From NCBI GenBank assembly GCA_039964455.1, contig JBDVXK010000024.1, forward strand, positions 1-64,000: DNA of 64,000 bases, written 5' to 3'. The position numbers were made by a program, and so were the translations under genes. The notes beneath the pieces were generated by a model. It ran no database searches. It was given only the letters and a program-made list of their open reading frames with translations, and was not told where the DNA came from. This stretch comes from CALJFL01 sp039964455. GTDB lineage: Bacteria; Pseudomonadota; Gammaproteobacteria; Pseudomonadales; Halieaceae. Below are positions 8,890 through 17,638 of the stretch, one piece after another. Position 1 is the first letter of the stretch; every line of letters begins with the position of its first letter.

Positions 8890-9247
8890 CTTCGTTGTAA
8901 ATATGGCTGGCATATTCGGTCAAAAGATCATTCTCGTCAAAAAAGAACACCGCGCGATCGTAGCGGGTATCAACCGTGAAGCGATTGTAGACAATCAGGA
9001 TGAGGCCAGAGCCCTGCGCACGTTCGTACAGGTAGTAGAGTACGGTTTCTCCATCCAGTGATATCACCTGGGAGGGAGGGCCCAGCTCAGTGAGCACCTG
9101 CTTGCGAGTGGTCTCACCCACAACCAGATCCTGCATCGCTGCTGGCTGCCAGGTTACGTCGACCCCGCGCTTGTTTTCATATTGGGCGCAACCACCCAAA
9201 AGCCCGAGGGTAAGCAAGCTTCCCAGAACCAACAATCTACCTTTCAT
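8882..9247 (-). CDS. Small lipoprotein with BamE/SmpA-like pattern
   Basis: The 121-residue protein has a strong lipoprotein signal with lipobox LLGGC at residues 16-20. The mature region shows the DLVVGETTRKQVLTELGPPS pattern typical of the SmpA/OmlA (BamE-like) fold, in which a start helix is followed by a glycine-proline turn and beta strands. It is not BamE itself, because the family's characteristic lengths and residues are absent. The ATG at 9247 follows a normal upstream region. It overlaps the next lipoprotein gene by eight bases and forms a two-gene operon with it. Confidence 0.8.
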   Translation of the reverse strand: MKGRLLVLGSLLTLGLLGGCAQYENKRGVDVTWQPAAMQDLVVGETTRKQVLTELGPPSQVISLDGETVLYYLYERAQGSGLILIVYNRFTVDTRYDRAVFFFDENDLLTEYASHIYNEDA

Positions 9248-9355
9248 TTAATACTTCTCCAGTTTTTAGCGCCGTCCAAATTCCTGGCGCGTGGGGTTTG
9301 TTGTTACTTTCACTATGTCTATTCGCAACGATATACGTAGAGGGAATCAATCAGA

Positions 9356-9895
9356 TCAACGCTTCAGGTGAACGCTGGTCACCTGTGCGGACTGATCGCC
9401 AGCCGAAAACCAGGCATCGTTACCCTCCATCGTGCACTGCAGTCGCATCGAGGGCCTTGCAAGACCTGCCAGAGCATCACAGCCAGCTTGCTCTACTTGT
9501 AAAATCTCAAGGTTGTCGAAGCGCTCCAGCTTCGACCTGTGTTTTTCCCACCATATCGGTACGGTTCGTTCGCCAAAGCAATACAACACCACCCGGCGAG
9601 AACGTCCGCAGGCCTTACGCAAACGGTCGGGATCGGGAGTACCCAGCTCTATCCACAGCTCAATATCACCCGTGAGATCCTTTTGCCACAGATCAGGTTC
9701 ATCATCTGTGCTGATCCCACGCCCAAATTCAAGCTCGTCAGCGGCGTGGCGCGCAAACGCCAGTACGCGCAGCATCATCCTCTCAACGGTCTCCGAGGGG
9801 TGGCAGGCAACAGTCAGTTGAAAATCGCTGTAATAGTGCCTGTCCATGTCCGCGACGTTCAATTCAACTTTATAAATCGTCGCCTTTAGTGCCAT
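9356..9895 (-). CDS. yaeQ: YaeQ family protein
   Basis: The 179-residue protein starts MALKATIYKVELNVADMDR, exactly the opening typical of YaeQ, which is why I chose 9895 over the upstream 9961 codon. YaeQ has a restriction-endonuclease-like (PD-(D/E)XK) fold. E. coli YaeQ was reported as a suppressor of RfaH loss, but its biochemical activity is uncertain. The conserved segments DDEPDLWQKDLTGDIELWIELG and VPIWWEKH are present. The gene diverges from the nuclease-type gene at 10028. Confidence 0.92.
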   Translation of the reverse strand: MALKATIYKVELNVADMDRHYYSDFQLTVACHPSETVERMMLRVLAFARHAADELEFGRGISTDDEPDLWQKDLTGDIELWIELGTPDPDRLRKACGRSRRVVLYCFGERTVPIWWEKHRSKLERFDNLEILQVEQAGCDALAGLARPSMRLQCTMEGNDAWFSAGDQSAQVTSVHLKR

Positions 9896-10027
9896 GTGCG
9901 AAGCAAAGCCTGTTTCCAATTGGGGCGAGGCACTATAGCACCTGCTCTGCGGTATACTCACCCTGCCCTGATAAAAAAGTCAGGCTTGCAAACCGATGTC
10001 TAAAAATATCCCGGAGCTTCGCCCAGC

Positions 10028-10660
10028 GTGAAAATAAAGGCATCCCGTAAGCGGGATATAAAGATACTCGCCGCAGTGCTTGTTGTAGTCAGTATTTACC
10101 AGTTTGCGAACGAGGGAACTGTCACCTGGCCTCGCGCCGTTTACGATCAGGTCGCGGGCTATCTGGGCCGCCCCGAAGCCGGTTGGCGAGAAGCGACCTC
10201 TGCCATCAACGACGCTGTCCCGGCCAACACCACACCACAGGACTACGACCTTTGGGGCAAGGTGGTACGAGTAGCCGACGGTGATACCTTGTCGCTGCTG
10301 GACGAGAACAAGAAGCAACACAAAATTCGACTGTTCGGTATCGACACCCCGGAGCGGGACCAGCCCTTTGGGCGAGCTGCCTCAAGGTTTCTCGCCTCCC
10401 ATGTCGCCGGGAAAACCGTGGGAATCGACGAGATCGATGTGGACAACTACGGCCGCAGCGTGGCGATCGTTTATCTGGATAGCGTCAACATCAACCTTCT
10501 GATGGTGAAAACAGGACATGCGTGGTGGTACCGACACTATGCTGGTCGCTACGACGAACTGCGCATCGCCGAGGCTGCGGCGAAGGATGGCGGCATAGGC
10601 CTTTGGGCAGACAGTAATCCAGTGCCACCCTGGGACTGGCGGCGTGGTCGTCGAAAATAA
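10028..10660 (+). CDS. Membrane-anchored staphylococcal-nuclease-type nuclease
   Basis: This 210-residue protein has an N-terminal hydrophobic anchor (about residues 13-28), a linker, and an SNase (TNase) domain from about 75 to 195. The three catalytic positions are visible: Arg in RLFGIDTPE, Glu in the same motif, and Arg in DNYGR. The DGDT calcium-binding segment is also present. It probably cleaves nucleic acid in the periplasm. The start is a GTG. Its stop is 51 bases before the SDR gene on the same strand. Confidence 0.9.
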   Translation: MKIKASRKRDIKILAAVLVVVSIYQFANEGTVTWPRAVYDQVAGYLGRPEAGWREATSAINDAVPANTTPQDYDLWGKVVRVADGDTLSLLDENKKQHKIRLFGIDTPERDQPFGRAASRFLASHVAGKTVGIDEIDVDNYGRSVAIVYLDSVNINLLMVKTGHAWWYRHYAGRYDELRIAEAAAKDGGIGLWADSNPVPPWDWRRGRRK

Positions 10661-10711
10661 GCGCGCGCAAGCGCTGAACGGTCAGTACACATTGGCGAGC
10701 GGAGAAGCAGA

Positions 10712-11374
10712 ATGAAAAACGTGGTTGTGGTTGGCGCCACAGGATTAGTGGGCAGCGCTTTCGTCAGGCAGGCACTGGCAGATTATCCCGATTTGAATAT
10801 TCATGCGGTGGTAAGGCGTTCGACACAGGTTCAGCACGCTCGCTATCAGGAAAGCGTTGCGGATACAGAGAGCTGGCCACAGGCGATAATCGACGCTCGC
10901 CCGGATGCAATATTCTGCGCGCTAGGGACAACGATCAAAGACGCCGGCTCGAAGGCAGCATTTCGGGCGGTGGATTTTGAGCTGGTTGCCGCGGTAGGCG
11001 CCGCGGCGCGCCAGACCAAGTGCCGACATTTTCTTAGCATTTCATCCGGAATGGCAGACGCCTCGGCAAATTCCTTTTATCTGCAAACCAAGGGCGCAGC
11101 GGAAGATACCCTGATCGCACAGGGTTTTAATCGGCTGGACATACTGAGACCCGGCTTGCTCAAGGGTGATCGAAAACAATTCAGATTAGGGGAATCGCTT
11201 GCGATTGCCGCAAGCCCACTCATGGACAGACTAATGCTTGGGCCCATGAAAAAGTTCCGATCGATTCACGCAGACACCGTTGCCAAAGCGGCGCTTAACC
11301 TACTCAGCGAAGGTGATGCAGGCGCATTTGTCCACGAGAACAACGCCATTGCGTCGCTCGCTGACAGCGGATGA
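10712..11374 (+). CDS. Atypical SDR / NAD(P)-binding oxidoreductase, HTATIP2-like
   Basis: The 220-residue protein is an atypical short-chain dehydrogenase with the nucleotide-binding motif GATGLVG at residues 8-14 and the pattern of the HTATIP2 (CC3/TIP30) and YwnB-like group. The CALGTTIKDAGSKAAFRAVD segment, the SISSG segment and a YLQTK motif (the YxxxK pair) are conserved in that group. The substrate is unknown. It lies between the nuclease and the Sel1-protease gene on the same strand, with gaps of 51 and about 73 bases. Confidence 0.85.
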   Translation: MKNVVVVGATGLVGSAFVRQALADYPDLNIHAVVRRSTQVQHARYQESVADTESWPQAIIDARPDAIFCALGTTIKDAGSKAAFRAVDFELVAAVGAAARQTKCRHFLSISSGMADASANSFYLQTKGAAEDTLIAQGFNRLDILRPGLLKGDRKQFRLGESLAIAASPLMDRLMLGPMKKFRSIHADTVAKAALNLLSEGDAGAFVHENNAIASLADSG

Positions 11375-11447
11375 ATCCAGTCTGGGAATACTGTAGCCTG
11401 AGCAATTGGCAGCACGGTACTGCCAGCCAGCGCCAATAATCCAAAGA

Positions 11448-13052
11448 GTGAAGCGTGACGTGCGTCCCACCCTGTATTTATTAACATTGCTGTTGCTGGC
11501 CTTGGCTGCCGGATGCGGCACTTCACAACAATCAGCCGGCCATCGGTCGCAGGCACTTAATGAGCTGGACCGTGGCATTTGCCCTCCCGATATCATCGAC
11601 ATCGGTGGCACTGGTTTCAGCTCACAACGTTACGGTTCCCAGCATACCGAAACCCAGTTACAAACCTACCGAAATCAAGAACTGAAGAACTGTGAGCAAG
11701 CCGTTAAAAACGGCAAGCACAACGCGCTGCAAACGCTAATCGCCTATTGGCAGGGCCAGGGAAACGCCTCCCGGGTGGCGGCCAGTTATGCGCTCTATGT
11801 GGACAACGGGCGAGAGAGAGAACGCCTTGCAGAGGCCAGTGCAACCCTCTATCAAATGTACAGTGCCGGCAGGCCCGGTCTACCAGCAAACGAGGAGCTG
11901 GCTTTCAAGTACCTGGGATTGGCGGTGCGCTATGGCGTCAGCAATTACACCCTCACCTACGCAGACGCACTGCACACGAGATCACTGTATAAGGACGCTT
12001 TTGCCTACTACTCCGAGATTGGTAACGGTGCTGCCAATGGCAGCAACGGTCGCTACAGTGAGGATCAGATCTGCGAGGTTAATTTCAAGCTGGGAGACCT
12101 GTACTTCCGCGGCCGGGGCGTCACCGAAAATTGGTATCTGGGCTACTACTACTGGCGGCGGGCACAAGCGCAAGCTGCCAGCCCTGAGTGGGGCAGCTGT
12201 ATTCGGGACAACTTCGCCTATCCTCAGCGCTATCAGCTCGAGTCGGAGCGGCACAAGTCGGCACAGGCGCGCATACAGCGCCTGTCCAATCGCGAGAAAG
12301 CAGAGATCGAAGATGCACTTGCCAAACCGGCGTATCGCGGCCTGAGCATTGTCAGCGCCATACCCTTTACCGGCCAGCACATCCCTGTCGCGCAGCGTTC
12401 TGAGCCAACGGGACCCAGCCCGGCGAGTGCTCCCCTTTCGGATACTCCCGACTGGGGCGGCTGGACACCTTTATCGGGGGGCATCTGCAGCATGCGCCAC
12501 GGCAACAACAAGCTGCCATGGAGCGATGTCTTCGAGCTACGCTCACCGGCGATATGGACGCTGAACTCTACCGTGGGTCAGGACACTTCGCTGGGATCAG
12601 CCGTGGCGGTAGGCAAAACAACGTTGATCACCAACTGCCATATGATCAGCAATCCGACCAACATCAGCCTGCGGCAAAAGAACAATAGAATTCCGGCGCG
12701 CTTGATCTCGGCAGATCGTGGCGGCGATCGCTGCATCCTCGCTGTAGACGCCCCGCTACCAGGATATGTGCTGTCAGCACGAGGGCATGCCGGTCTGCGG
12801 GTGGGCGAGGACGTGGCCGCTATCGGAAATCCGAAGGGGTTAGATACCTCATTGTCTCGAGGTTTGATTGCACAGAAGCGAACGCGCTCAGGGCGCGCCT
12901 ATATTCAAACTGACGCTGCGCTGTCTTCAGGTTCATCAGGTGGCGGCTTATTTGATACTCGTGGCAACCTTGTCGGCATCACAACGTTTACCATAGCCGA
13001 TGGAGAGAGCCTCAACTTCGCCATCGCGGCGGAAGAATTCTGCCGAATGTAG
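11448..13052 (+). CDS. Lipoprotein fusing Sel1-like repeats to a trypsin-like serine protease
   Basis: This protein of about 534 residues combines two modules. It begins with a lipoprotein signal (MKRDVRPTLY, hydrophobic core, LAAGC lipobox). A region of helical-repeat (Sel1/TPR-like) segments follows to about residue 290, including GDLYFRGRGV and YYWRRAQAQA. The C-terminal 150 residues are a trypsin-fold protease with a visible triad near His398 (TNCHMI), Asp427 (GGDRCI) and Ser497 (GSSGGG). The GTG at 11448 is preferred because it gives the positively charged N-region; a later GTG at 11460 and an earlier TTG at 11406 are alternatives. It probably acts on periplasmic or outer-membrane proteins; the repeats may recruit substrate. 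Confidence 0.85.
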   Translation: MKRDVRPTLYLLTLLLLALAAGCGTSQQSAGHRSQALNELDRGICPPDIIDIGGTGFSSQRYGSQHTETQLQTYRNQELKNCEQAVKNGKHNALQTLIAYWQGQGNASRVAASYALYVDNGRERERLAEASATLYQMYSAGRPGLPANEELAFKYLGLAVRYGVSNYTLTYADALHTRSLYKDAFAYYSEIGNGAANGSNGRYSEDQICEVNFKLGDLYFRGRGVTENWYLGYYYWRRAQAQAASPEWGSCIRDNFAYPQRYQLESERHKSAQARIQRLSNREKAEIEDALAKPAYRGLSIVSAIPFTGQHIPVAQRSEPTGPSPASAPLSDTPDWGGWTPLSGGICSMRHGNNKLPWSDVFELRSPAIWTLNSTVGQDTSLGSAVAVGKTTLITNCHMISNPTNISLRQKNNRIPARLISADRGGDRCILAVDAPLPGYVLSARGHAGLRVGEDVAAIGNPKGLDTSLSRGLIAQKRTRSGRAYIQTDAALSSGSSGGGLFDTRGNLVGITTFTIADGESLNFAIAAEEFCRM

Positions 13053-13066
13053 CCTTGACTGTAATC

Positions 13067-13390
13067 TCAGGAGTTACTGTCGCGGCTGGCCACAGCGCCG
13101 GTGTCTTTTGCGGCTTCCACATTGCGGCGAGCGCCAGTGTAATCTTTTGACGTATTGATATTGCTTCGATCCTGGCTGCGCCAGGCCTTGGTGCCACTAT
13201 TTTTTTCTGGTGTGCCACCGTTGGCACCAAAGTTGCCCTTCTTGATACGCACCTCATCGCCGGTTCCGTGGCTACCACAGGCTTTGTCGGTAAAGGATTT
13301 TTCTCCCGTCACCGGATCCACACAAACAAATATCTCCGCGCTCAGTAGCGGCGACAGCGACAGCAACAACAGAAAAGTCAAACAACGCAT
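13067..13390 (-). CDS. DUF4124-like small exported protein
   Basis: The 107-residue protein starts at the ATG at 13390 with a hydrophobic signal (MRCLTFLLLLSLSPLLSA). A short domain with two cysteines follows (FVCVDP, then DKACG), with the DUF4124-type pattern of a small beta domain (EIFVCVDPVTGEKSFTDKACG). The remainder is low-complexity, rich in Gly, Lys and Ser, and probably disordered. Function unknown. It converges with the Sel1-protease gene, 14 bases apart. Confidence 0.75.
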   Translation of the reverse strand: MRCLTFLLLLSLSPLLSAEIFVCVDPVTGEKSFTDKACGSHGTGDEVRIKKGNFGANGGTPEKNSGTKAWRSQDRSNINTSKDYTGARRNVEAAKDTGAVASRDSNS

Positions 13391-13598
13391 TTCAAAACCC
13401 TCGACCAGATCACAAAATTCTAGCAATTAGGCAAGCCCGAAACCCGTAAAAACTGACGTTTTCTCCAGATAATTAGTTGCCATATTGACAGTTTGACAAT
13501 TCGCACCAACTACGCAAATGCCGCCGATTTGGCGCGTAAATAACCGGATTTGCCGTATTCTTGAGCCCAACTTCCAGAAACACACAGGATTGCGGTAC

Positions 13599-15059
13599 AT
13601 GCCCAAGGAAACACCCAGAATTGCCATCATCGGTGCGGGACCCGCAGGAATCGCCGCCGGGCGTGAGTTACTGCAACAAGGCTTTAGCAACTTCACTCTA
13701 TTCGATAGCCTGGATGCCCCAGGCGGTACCTGGCGACTGCACAGCTATCCAGGCCTGGCCTGCGATGTATGGGCCCACTCCTACTCTTTTTCTTACGCCC
13801 CTAACCCCGATTGGTCAGCAAGCTTCGTCGGCCAGGCAGAAATCCAGGCCTACCTGGCCAGATGCACCAGCGACTTCGGCCTGGACCCGCACCTGCAGCT
13901 GAATACCCGCATTCAGGCAATACACTGGCAACCAGAATCTTTTTGGAGGCTAACCGCAGAAGACGGCAGTACCTTTGATGCCGAAGTCGTCATCAATGCC
14001 ATGGGCAATCAACACACTCCGTTATTTCCAGACGTTGAAGGCATGGATAGTTTCAAGGGTGACTCCTGGCACGGAACTCGCTGGAATCACGACGTTGACC
14101 TCAAAGGCAAGCGAGTCGCGATAGTGGGGTCAGCGGCAAGCGCGGTGCAAATCGTGCCGGAGGTTGCAGGCGTTGCAAGCCATCTTACGGTACTGCAACG
14201 CTCGGCGAACTGGATCATGCCTCGCAATCGCAAGTTCTACAGCCAAAGGCAACAGAACTGGTTTCGCCGCATACCCGCCCTGATCAAACTGACACGCTGG
14301 TTCCAGGGACTGCTAATGGGCCAGGTGGAGTACGCGGTGACACGCGGCCACAAGCGAATGGATCAATTCGAGCAAGTTGTGCACAAATTTATAGAGAAGT
14401 CTGTGGATGACCCGGCGACTCGCGAGGCACTGATACCAACGTCTCGATATGGCTGTAAACGAGGCCTGGTATCGGACGACTTCTATCCCGCGCTAAATCG
14501 CGATGATGTTGAACTGGTCGCCTCCGGGCTACGAAAAGTAACGCCAGAGGGTCTGGTGACCGAAGATGGACGCGAGATTGCAGTGGATGTGATTATCTAC
14601 TGCACGGGCTACCGCATTCTCGACTTTGATCGCATCGATGTAGTGGGTGCACAAGGAGAGTCTCTTGCCCACCGCATGGCCGACAACCCGCAAGCTCACA
14701 AGGGCATCGCAGTTCCGGGATTCCCCAATTACTTTTTTGCTGTCGGGCCCAACGGCCTGGTTTTAAATGTATCCTACTTCAAAACCGCAGAGCGAAATGT
14801 CGAAACCATCGTCAACCTGCTTAGCGAAATGCGCAGCAAGGAACTCCACGATGTGTCAGTCAAGGAATCCGAATTCAAGCAGTATAACGACTGGATGGGT
14901 GAGCGCTTCAGCCAATTCTCCTGGGGGGCGCCGGACTGCCACAGCTACTACCAGAATGCAGCGGGCCATGCCCCGTTCCTGTTTCCCGGCAATTTCAGTC
15001 AGTACTGTGAGCTTCACGAAAATACAACCCTGGCAGAGTTCGATTCGCACACGGCCTGA
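13599..15059 (+). CDS. Flavin-containing monooxygenase, Baeyer-Villiger-like
   Basis: This 486-residue flavoprotein has the FAD-binding motif GAGPAG (residues 12-17), a second dinucleotide fold near 170-195 (VAIVGSAASAVQIV), and the signature FKGDSWHGTRWNHD, which matches the FxGxxxHxxxW pattern of Baeyer-Villiger monooxygenases and their relatives. It would use NADPH and O2 to insert oxygen next to a ketone or to oxidise a soft nucleophile. The ATG at 13599 leaves out an unrelated N-terminal extension encoded from 13518. A second enzyme of this class lies at 60258, and the two are probably paralogues with different substrates. Confidence 0.9.
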   Translation: MPKETPRIAIIGAGPAGIAAGRELLQQGFSNFTLFDSLDAPGGTWRLHSYPGLACDVWAHSYSFSYAPNPDWSASFVGQAEIQAYLARCTSDFGLDPHLQLNTRIQAIHWQPESFWRLTAEDGSTFDAEVVINAMGNQHTPLFPDVEGMDSFKGDSWHGTRWNHDVDLKGKRVAIVGSAASAVQIVPEVAGVASHLTVLQRSANWIMPRNRKFYSQRQQNWFRRIPALIKLTRWFQGLLMGQVEYAVTRGHKRMDQFEQVVHKFIEKSVDDPATREALIPTSRYGCKRGLVSDDFYPALNRDDVELVASGLRKVTPEGLVTEDGREIAVDVIIYCTGYRILDFDRIDVVGAQGESLAHRMADNPQAHKGIAVPGFPNYFFAVGPNGLVLNVSYFKTAERNVETIVNLLSEMRSKELHDVSVKESEFKQYNDWMGERFSQFSWGAPDCHSYYQNAAGHAPFLFPGNFSQYCELHENTTLAEFDSHTA

Positions 15060-15099
15060 CCGAGGTTTAACCCAGCCGGACTCAAAGCGGTGATCAGTC

Positions 15100-15645
15100 G
15101 TGAGCGATAACACGCACTGGGTCTTCGGTTATGGGTCGCTTATCTACAAAGTAGATTTCCCGTTTCTACAACGGGAAGCCGCCAGCATTCACGGGTGGGC
15201 GAGACGATTCTGGCAGGGCTCTCACGACCATAGAGGCACACCAGACTCACCGGGGCGAGTAGTCACCCTGATACCCAGCGCTGGCACACTCTGTCGCGGT
15301 GTCGCCTACAAGGTTAAACATGAGGTTTTCGAACACCTTGATCATCGCGAGAAGAATGGTTATCAACAAAGAAAGGTGCAACTAAGCTTCGAACGCGAAA
15401 GGCCGCCTGAAACTGGCGTGGTCTACGTTGCAGATGAAGACAATCATGCCTATCTGGGCGATTGCGGGTCGATTGCAGAACTTGCGGCACATATTGCCCG
15501 CTCACATGGGCCCAGCGGCAGTAACTCGGATTACCTCTTGCAGCTGGCAACCGCCCTGCGTGAACTGGGCGAAGAAGATACGCATGTATTCGAGCTGGAG
15601 TCGGCGCTACTGGCACATGACCAAAATCGGCGGGATAGGCCGTGA
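15100..15645 (+). CDS. chaC: ChaC-like gamma-glutamylcyclotransferase
   Basis: The 181-residue protein carries the ChaC signature VFGYGSLIYK near the N-terminus and the catalytic Glu region EHLDHREKNGY near residue 80. ChaC enzymes act on glutathione to give 5-oxoproline and Cys-Gly in the cytoplasm. The start is a GTG at 15100, 40 bases after the monooxygenase gene. It ends four bases before the end of the opposite-strand TerB gene. Confidence 0.88.
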   Translation: MSDNTHWVFGYGSLIYKVDFPFLQREAASIHGWARRFWQGSHDHRGTPDSPGRVVTLIPSAGTLCRGVAYKVKHEVFEHLDHREKNGYQQRKVQLSFERERPPETGVVYVADEDNHAYLGDCGSIAELAAHIARSHGPSGSNSDYLLQLATALRELGEEDTHVFELESALLAHDQNRRDRP

Positions 15646-15649
15646 CTGA

Positions 15650-16147
15650 TCAGAAAGCCCGCAATAGTTCGTCACAGCGTTGACTGGATATACCGAACCA
15701 TTCAGCAACTGATTTCACCAGAAGGCTTTCTTCCTCCGCCACCTCATCGTCAGCCATTGCAACTGCAGCCGCCAGGCTAAAGGCGGTTTCGCGATCCAGC
15801 TGGTCACGAGAAATTCTATGCCCTATCGCCTGCAATCGCGCCTCCACACCTTCTTGCTGGGCCAACGCGCCAAACTCCTTGAGCATCTCATCCAGCTCTG
15901 ACTTGGCAATACCGCTATCCGTCAGTAATTTAATCGCCCCGTGAATCGCCACGCGCTCCTCATCACCAAGAGACCCGTCAATAGACATCATCAGATACAT
16001 GACCTCGATCATCGGTGAGACGCGCTGCACAGCGGCAAGGTGGCGTTCATCCTGACGCAGGCCGCTATCCCCCATATCTTCTGCCAGCCGACCGCCTTTC
16101 ACCAGCGCGTCTCTCAGCCGCCTGATCTTGCTCGTATCAATGTTCAT
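15650..16147 (-). CDS. TerB-family protein
   Basis: The 165-residue protein is an all-helical TerB-type domain protein. Typical features are the acidic helix-turn motifs SIDGSLGDEER and MADDEVAEEESLL, which resemble the divalent-metal-binding DG(x)(x)D/E repeats of TerB. I chose the ATG at 16147 (MNIDTSKIRRL), since the upstream part from 16189 is not conserved in character. Function is unclear; the family includes tellurite-resistance and co-chaperone-associated proteins. A second TerB domain occurs in the membrane protein at 21433. Confidence 0.8.
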   Translation of the reverse strand: MNIDTSKIRRLRDALVKGGRLAEDMGDSGLRQDERHLAAVQRVSPMIEVMYLMMSIDGSLGDEERVAIHGAIKLLTDSGIAKSELDEMLKEFGALAQQEGVEARLQAIGHRISRDQLDRETAFSLAAAVAMADDEVAEEESLLVKSVAEWFGISSQRCDELLRAF

Positions 16148-16249
16148 TAGCTGGCCATCCTTTTTGAGAAAACGCACACATACAACCAAAAGTATTATCG
16201 GCAGGGAAAACTGCGCTGCCGTACCGATCCAACACTGCTTTTAACTTGA

Positions 16250-16852
16250 TCACGAAAACTCGGATTCACGCACCCACTTGATCGCAACCCACTTGCAGCC
16301 TTCCTCCACCGGCATACCTGCATGTGAGGAATCAAAATTCAACTCTCCATCCAGCGTGTTTTGCCAGGCCAGTACCTTCCCGGGGTCGGCGGCTATATCA
16401 ATATCAAGACGAGTAAACCGCGTATGTCCACCGCGGGGCACCTGATTCAGGTAAATCATGATGGACCAGGCGCGCTGGCCACCACGAGACATCTGCTCCT
16501 CATAGTAGTCCGTGTCCAGGTGCCAGAAATCTTCATGGGTTTTATACTCTTCACCCACGTCGTAACGCACCACCTGCAAGGCTTCCTGATTCTCCCGAGG
16601 AAGGCCGGTAATGTCGTCGACCAGCGCTTCAATTCTCGAAATTACTTCCGGCAGTGCATCGGGATACAGCCAGGTGCTACTGCTGGTGCGATAGCCCTCT
16701 GTCTGAGCCCCCAACACACTGGACTTCTGTAACTGACCCTCCGCCACATCTATAACTGACTGGCATTCTTCTGCAGACAGAAAGTCTGCCCGTGTAAAAA
16801 TAAAATTATTGTGCTGTTTAAAGCCAGCTGGTGGCTGCTCTATCGTAGTCAT
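16250..16852 (-). CDS. 2-oxoglutarate/Fe(II) oxygenase, prolyl-4-hydroxylase type
   Basis: This 200-residue protein has the prolyl-4-hydroxylase core. YKTHED supplies the HxD iron ligands, GGHTRF is the usual GGxTxF turn, and SHAGMPVEEGCKW supplies the distal His and the Lys that binds 2-oxoglutarate. It should hydroxylate a protein or small molecule with O2 and 2-oxoglutarate. The target cannot be read from the neighbours, which are a TerB gene and a lipoprotein gene. Length fits the compact bacterial forms. The ATG at 16852 is preferred. Confidence 0.9.
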   Translation of the reverse strand: MTTIEQPPAGFKQHNNFIFTRADFLSAEECQSVIDVAEGQLQKSSVLGAQTEGYRTSSSTWLYPDALPEVISRIEALVDDITGLPRENQEALQVVRYDVGEEYKTHEDFWHLDTDYYEEQMSRGGQRAWSIMIYLNQVPRGGHTRFTRLDIDIAADPGKVLAWQNTLDGELNFDSSHAGMPVEEGCKWVAIKWVRESEFS

Positions 16853-16929
16853 AATTCAGCCGCCCCTAGCCTCTGAAGATTCTATTTAGCTTATCATCTG
16901 CCGATGAGCCACTACCACACCGGCCGTGG

Positions 16930-17598
16930 CTATATCGGCAGTGGAATAAATACCCGCGATGCGGCATGCACAACGCTAGTTACCTGCCGGTCTGTGGCAT
17001 CTCCGGCGATCCTGGCCATCATCTCCTGCAGTACGATCAATTTGCCGAAAAGTCGTTCGAAGCTGAGGTTGTCAACGACCCCGCGATACTCACTGGTGAT
17101 CAGGAAGGGCTCATCATTGTCTTGCCGGGAATTTTTAAGCCGCCAAACCAGCACATCGACGTTATGCGCACTGGCCAGTAGCTTGTCGCCATCCAGGCTG
17201 TCAAACATGAAGAATTCAGGATTGTAGCCATACGCGTTGCGCAACATGCCACCGAGCCCAACGACAAGTGCAAACACCCTGTCGCCGCTAAAATGAGGGT
17301 TGAACACCAGCTCAAGGGCCTCCACCTCCTGGCGATAGGCTAACTCCTCAAAGCGCAACTCTTCTCGGCTATCCCGAAGCTGGCTTAACCGCCCTTCAAT
17401 GGTCATGCCGGGCGTTTTGCGCAACTCCTGCGGATTGCGCTTATAGAGTTTTACGGTTAGCTCACGAACAAGACGACGGGACTCAGCAACGAACTCATCG
17501 GCGACCAGATCGACGTCGGATTTCGCAAGATTTTTAATTTCATAGCCGCCGCAGCCGACCAGCAGGAAAGGTATTAAGATAAAGCCAATGAATCGCAT
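16930..17598 (-). CDS. Putative lipoprotein, unknown function
   Basis: The 222-residue protein starts at the ATG at 17598 (MRFIGFILIPFLLVGCGG), which gives a good lipobox (LVGC). The mature part is helical and charged, with a region rich in Glu and Arg (about 60-110) and a later segment VLVWRLKNSRQDNDEPF. A longer open frame begins at 17997, but that part runs opposite to the hydrolase gene and is not plausible. No family was recognised. It is divergent from the beta-lactamase-related gene. Confidence 0.75.
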   Translation of the reverse strand: MRFIGFILIPFLLVGCGGYEIKNLAKSDVDLVADEFVAESRRLVRELTVKLYKRNPQELRKTPGMTIEGRLSQLRDSREELRFEELAYRQEVEALELVFNPHFSGDRVFALVVGLGGMLRNAYGYNPEFFMFDSLDGDKLLASAHNVDVLVWRLKNSRQDNDEPFLITSEYRGVVDNLSFERLFGKLIVLQEMMARIAGDATDRQVTSVVHAASRVFIPLPI

Positions 17599-17638
17599 AA
17601 TCACAGTGTACAAAATAGCCTTGGGTCTGACTAATTCA

